This document shows positions 29,590-32,568 of a stretch of DNA of 32,568 bases, in pieces. The stretch lies in assembly GCA_023301685.1 (NCBI GenBank), contig JALZUG010000019.1, forward strand, positions 1 through 32,568, in the 5' to 3' direction. The translations under genes and the position numbers were made by a program. The notes under the pieces are model-generated. The model worked only from the letters and a program-made list of their open reading frames with translations, did not search any database and was not told the DNA's origin. Source of the DNA: Rickettsiaceae bacterium. GTDB lineage: Bacteria > Pseudomonadota > Alphaproteobacteria > Rickettsiales > Rickettsiaceae. Positions within the stretch are counted from its first letter, which is position 1. Every line of letters begins with the position of its first letter.

Positions 29590-31404
29590 CTATCTTATTC
29601 GTTTTGTTGATTGCTTTTCACTCAATTCAGCTATCACCTGATCAGTTTTTGACTTCTTAGGAGGGTTTTGGAGAATATCACCAATATTATCTTTTCTTTT
29701 TCGCTTCCTCGAAGTAGAAGAGGTCTTTGCAAACTCTGAAGCCTTAGTCTTCTTACTATTTCTCTCTTTTGTAATCTCAGAAAAGTGTTCAGGCTCAAAT
29801 TTAAATTTCAGTAAAGCATCATTTCTCGACTGCCCAGTGGACTGCTTTATATCCACACCCAGAGCTTTTGCAAAATCAGATTTAATTGAAGTTGGAGTTG
29901 CAGGTTCGTTCAGCATTGAGATCATCTGTTGCATTGTAGCAGTATTGACTTTATGAATGCCATGCGGGCGTGATTTTGAGGCAGCAGCAACAAAATCAGC
30001 AATTACAGCTTCGGATCCTTTTTCTTTCCATGCTTCTGGTTTACAAAACTGCAATAATTTTCTAAGCTTTGGTTCTTTCTCACCTAGAACTTTATTCTTA
30101 ATTTTAGAGACAATACCTTTTTCTTGCGTTTCCTCATAAACTTTAAGCATAAACTCTTTTCGAGCTAAATTAGGATCGGTTTTTTCTCCAATACCATGAT
30201 TTTCAAAGTGCCTACTAGTCTGAATCACACCCTTAATATGCATATATTCAGCTTTTTCCTGAGCTTCTTTAAATGACAACGTGCCAACATCTTTCGTATC
30301 AAGAATTACTGTATTTAAAGCATTCTCACGCAAACCTTGATACGTTTTTTCCTCTTCTTCCGAATATTTAAATTTTCCACCAACTTTATTCAATATTTTA
30401 AACACAACATCCATCAAGAATTTCATTATTCTTCCTGGATTAATGATTTTGTCCTTAGCACTATAAACAGCGACGTGGGCAGCATCACTTTTATCATCTG
30501 AACCAAATGCAAGAGCTAGAGTCCTCCCCTGCTTTTTTGCCTTCTTAATCTTGTCTGGTGAATCACTGACATCTTCTATATCAGGCTCTTTCTCATTTCC
30601 TTCAAAATACTTCTGCGGAATATTATCTCTATAACCACCATCAACATATTTTTTTCCATTAATTTCTACTGGCTCAAAAACTATTGGTATTGACGCAGAA
30701 GCTCTAGCAGCTAGTGCTATTTCAACATAAGGAGTTTTTCTTGCATCAAAAATCTCTAGCTCTCCTGTTTCCTTGTTAGTAGCTGTAATTACTAGATCCT
30801 TAAACTTTACAGGATCTATTAAATGCATAATGTCTAAATCTCTAAAATATACTGTACCATTACTCTTTACTCGACCCTGAATATCTTTTAATTCTTGACC
30901 ATCATGGGAAATAATTTTTTCTAACCGAGTTCTTTTTTCTTGCAACTCTTCAAGCTCCTCTTTATCTCCTGGGTCAGATTTTTCCATCAATTTATTAATT
31001 TCAAGATCAAGTGCATCCTTGCGCTTATTGCAAACTTCCATTATATCATTTGCTTCAAAATACTTTAATATGTTAGTGCTCGTAGTATCTTTCAGCAGCT
31101 GGTATAAAGGTTTTCCATCTTTATTTACTACAAACCCTTTTCCAAGTAGATTAGGTAAATTCGTCTCCTGGGACAGTCTTTTGAAATCTTCTGTTGAAAT
31201 ACCAGTTGCAATTACAGCCGCAGTAATTGCTCCAGCTGAACTACCTGCAACGGCTTCTAGACCTTCTAATACACCAGAGTCTACCATAGCTTCATGTACG
31301 CCAGAATATATGTTACCTTTCGCACCACCTCCACTAAATGCTGCGCACTTAAATGGCTGATTCTGAGCGGCGATTAATTCTTCAAGTGTTTCGTTTTTCC
31401 CCAT
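29590..31404 (-). CDS. Patatin-like phospholipase with basic NLS-like C-terminal tail
   Basis: The 604-aa protein has a patatin domain in residues about 17-300. The oxyanion-hole loop is SGGGAKG (24-30), the nucleophile elbow is AGSSAG with Ser56, and the dyad Asp is in VDGGYRDNIP with Asp255. The enzyme hydrolyses acyl esters of phospholipids using a Ser-Asp dyad. A charged helical insert lies at about 120-170. Beyond the domain come about 300 further residues, ending in a very basic tail with RKRKRK (566-571) and PPKKSK (581-586). Rickettsia patatins Pat1 and Pat2 are secreted phospholipases needed for infection, so a secreted role is plausible. There is no N-terminal signal peptide. The start ATG 31404 fits the family N-terminus. 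Confidence 0.93.
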   Translation of the reverse strand: MGKNETLEELIAAQNQPFKCAAFSGGGAKGNIYSGVHEAMVDSGVLEGLEAVAGSSAGAITAAVIATGISTEDFKRLSQETNLPNLLGKGFVVNKDGKPLYQLLKDTTSTNILKYFEANDIMEVCNKRKDALDLEINKLMEKSDPGDKEELEELQEKRTRLEKIISHDGQELKDIQGRVKSNGTVYFRDLDIMHLIDPVKFKDLVITATNKETGELEIFDARKTPYVEIALAARASASIPIVFEPVEINGKKYVDGGYRDNIPQKYFEGNEKEPDIEDVSDSPDKIKKAKKQGRTLALAFGSDDKSDAAHVAVYSAKDKIINPGRIMKFLMDVVFKILNKVGGKFKYSEEEEKTYQGLRENALNTVILDTKDVGTLSFKEAQEKAEYMHIKGVIQTSRHFENHGIGEKTDPNLARKEFMLKVYEETQEKGIVSKIKNKVLGEKEPKLRKLLQFCKPEAWKEKGSEAVIADFVAAASKSRPHGIHKVNTATMQQMISMLNEPATPTSIKSDFAKALGVDIKQSTGQSRNDALLKFKFEPEHFSEITKERNSKKTKASEFAKTSSTSRKRKRKDNIGDILQNPPKKSKTDQVIAELSEKQSTKRIR

Positions 31405-31569
31405 AATCTATACTCTTATCTAAATAGAAATGTTTGTATTATGCTAAACAAAGAAATCTTAAATTACAAATTTACTCTATAAAATATAATGATCAAACTT
31501 ATAAAAAGATGTATTTAAGAAGATTTCTGTAACTTTACTAAACAGGGAACTACCAAATTTACTAAATGA

Positions 31570-32568
<999 letters not shown>

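Overview
The window is AT-rich DNA (roughly two thirds A+T, with AT-rich intergenic sequence and few strong Shine-Dalgarno sites). It reads as an alphaproteobacterial, host-associated chromosome, most likely a flagellate member of the Rickettsiales (Midichloria/Jidaibacter-like). The evidence is a GapR (UPF0335/DUF2312) homologue, a DUF465 (YdcH-type) mini-protein, a divergent flagellin, and large ankyrin, RTX-like, patatin and repeat proteins between housekeeping genes. The placement is inference; no rRNA is present.

Layout. 1-930 (-): N-terminal part of a large acidic RTX-like protein that runs off the left edge. 1131-1628 (-): tRNA-Gln(UUG) and a small rhodanese. 1770-4538 (+): a 922-aa protein of unknown function with an internally duplicated module. 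4616-4852 (-): gapR, sharing a bidirectional terminator with the previous gene. 5009-6423 (+): a membrane-anchored, possibly GAF-like protein followed by queF. 6455-9058 (-): an 867-aa protein with an HEXXH motif and near-identical 35-residue repeats. 9202-9768 (-): ubiX. 9893-10302 (+): DUF465 gene and tRNA-Gly(GCC). 10335-11528 (+): fatty acyl desaturase with a helical tail. 11751-13933: membrane protein (+) convergent with a SulP transporter (-). 14139-16850 (+): 903-aa ankyrin protein. 16922-20317 (-): probable operon of a small membrane protein, dapF, mtaB and gpsA. 20437-23080 (+): dapE, tRNA-Leu(UAG), trigger factor. 23356-24570 (+): flagellin, with a possible sigma-54 promoter upstream. 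24571-24921: no gene, but a palindromic repeat element. 24922-26322 (-): kynureninase-like enzyme with a signal peptide. 26567-29069 (+): queuosine-precursor transporter and an ABC exporter. 29177-31404 (-): an 85-aa protein ending in a CaaX-like box, and a patatin phospholipase. 31627-32568 (+): obgE, cut by the right edge.

How the genes work together. dapE and dapF belong to meso-diaminopimelate/lysine synthesis and so to peptidoglycan. queF and the YhhQ-type transporter both serve queuosine in tRNA, and mtaB modifies t6A37 of tRNA. gpsA and the desaturase supply membrane lipid; ubiX makes prenyl-FMN for ubiquinone synthesis. Against this ordinary background sit several likely host-interaction proteins: RTX-like, ankyrin, HEXXH/repeat, patatin with an NLS-like tail, CaaX mini-protein and exported kynureninase homologue. 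The most unusual items are (1) the exported kynureninase-like protein whose PLP N1-binding Asp is Asn and whose usual substrate-contact positions are changed, and (2) the neighbouring patatin/mini-protein pair carrying eukaryote-style targeting signals (bipartite NLS-like tail; C-terminal CIVS).
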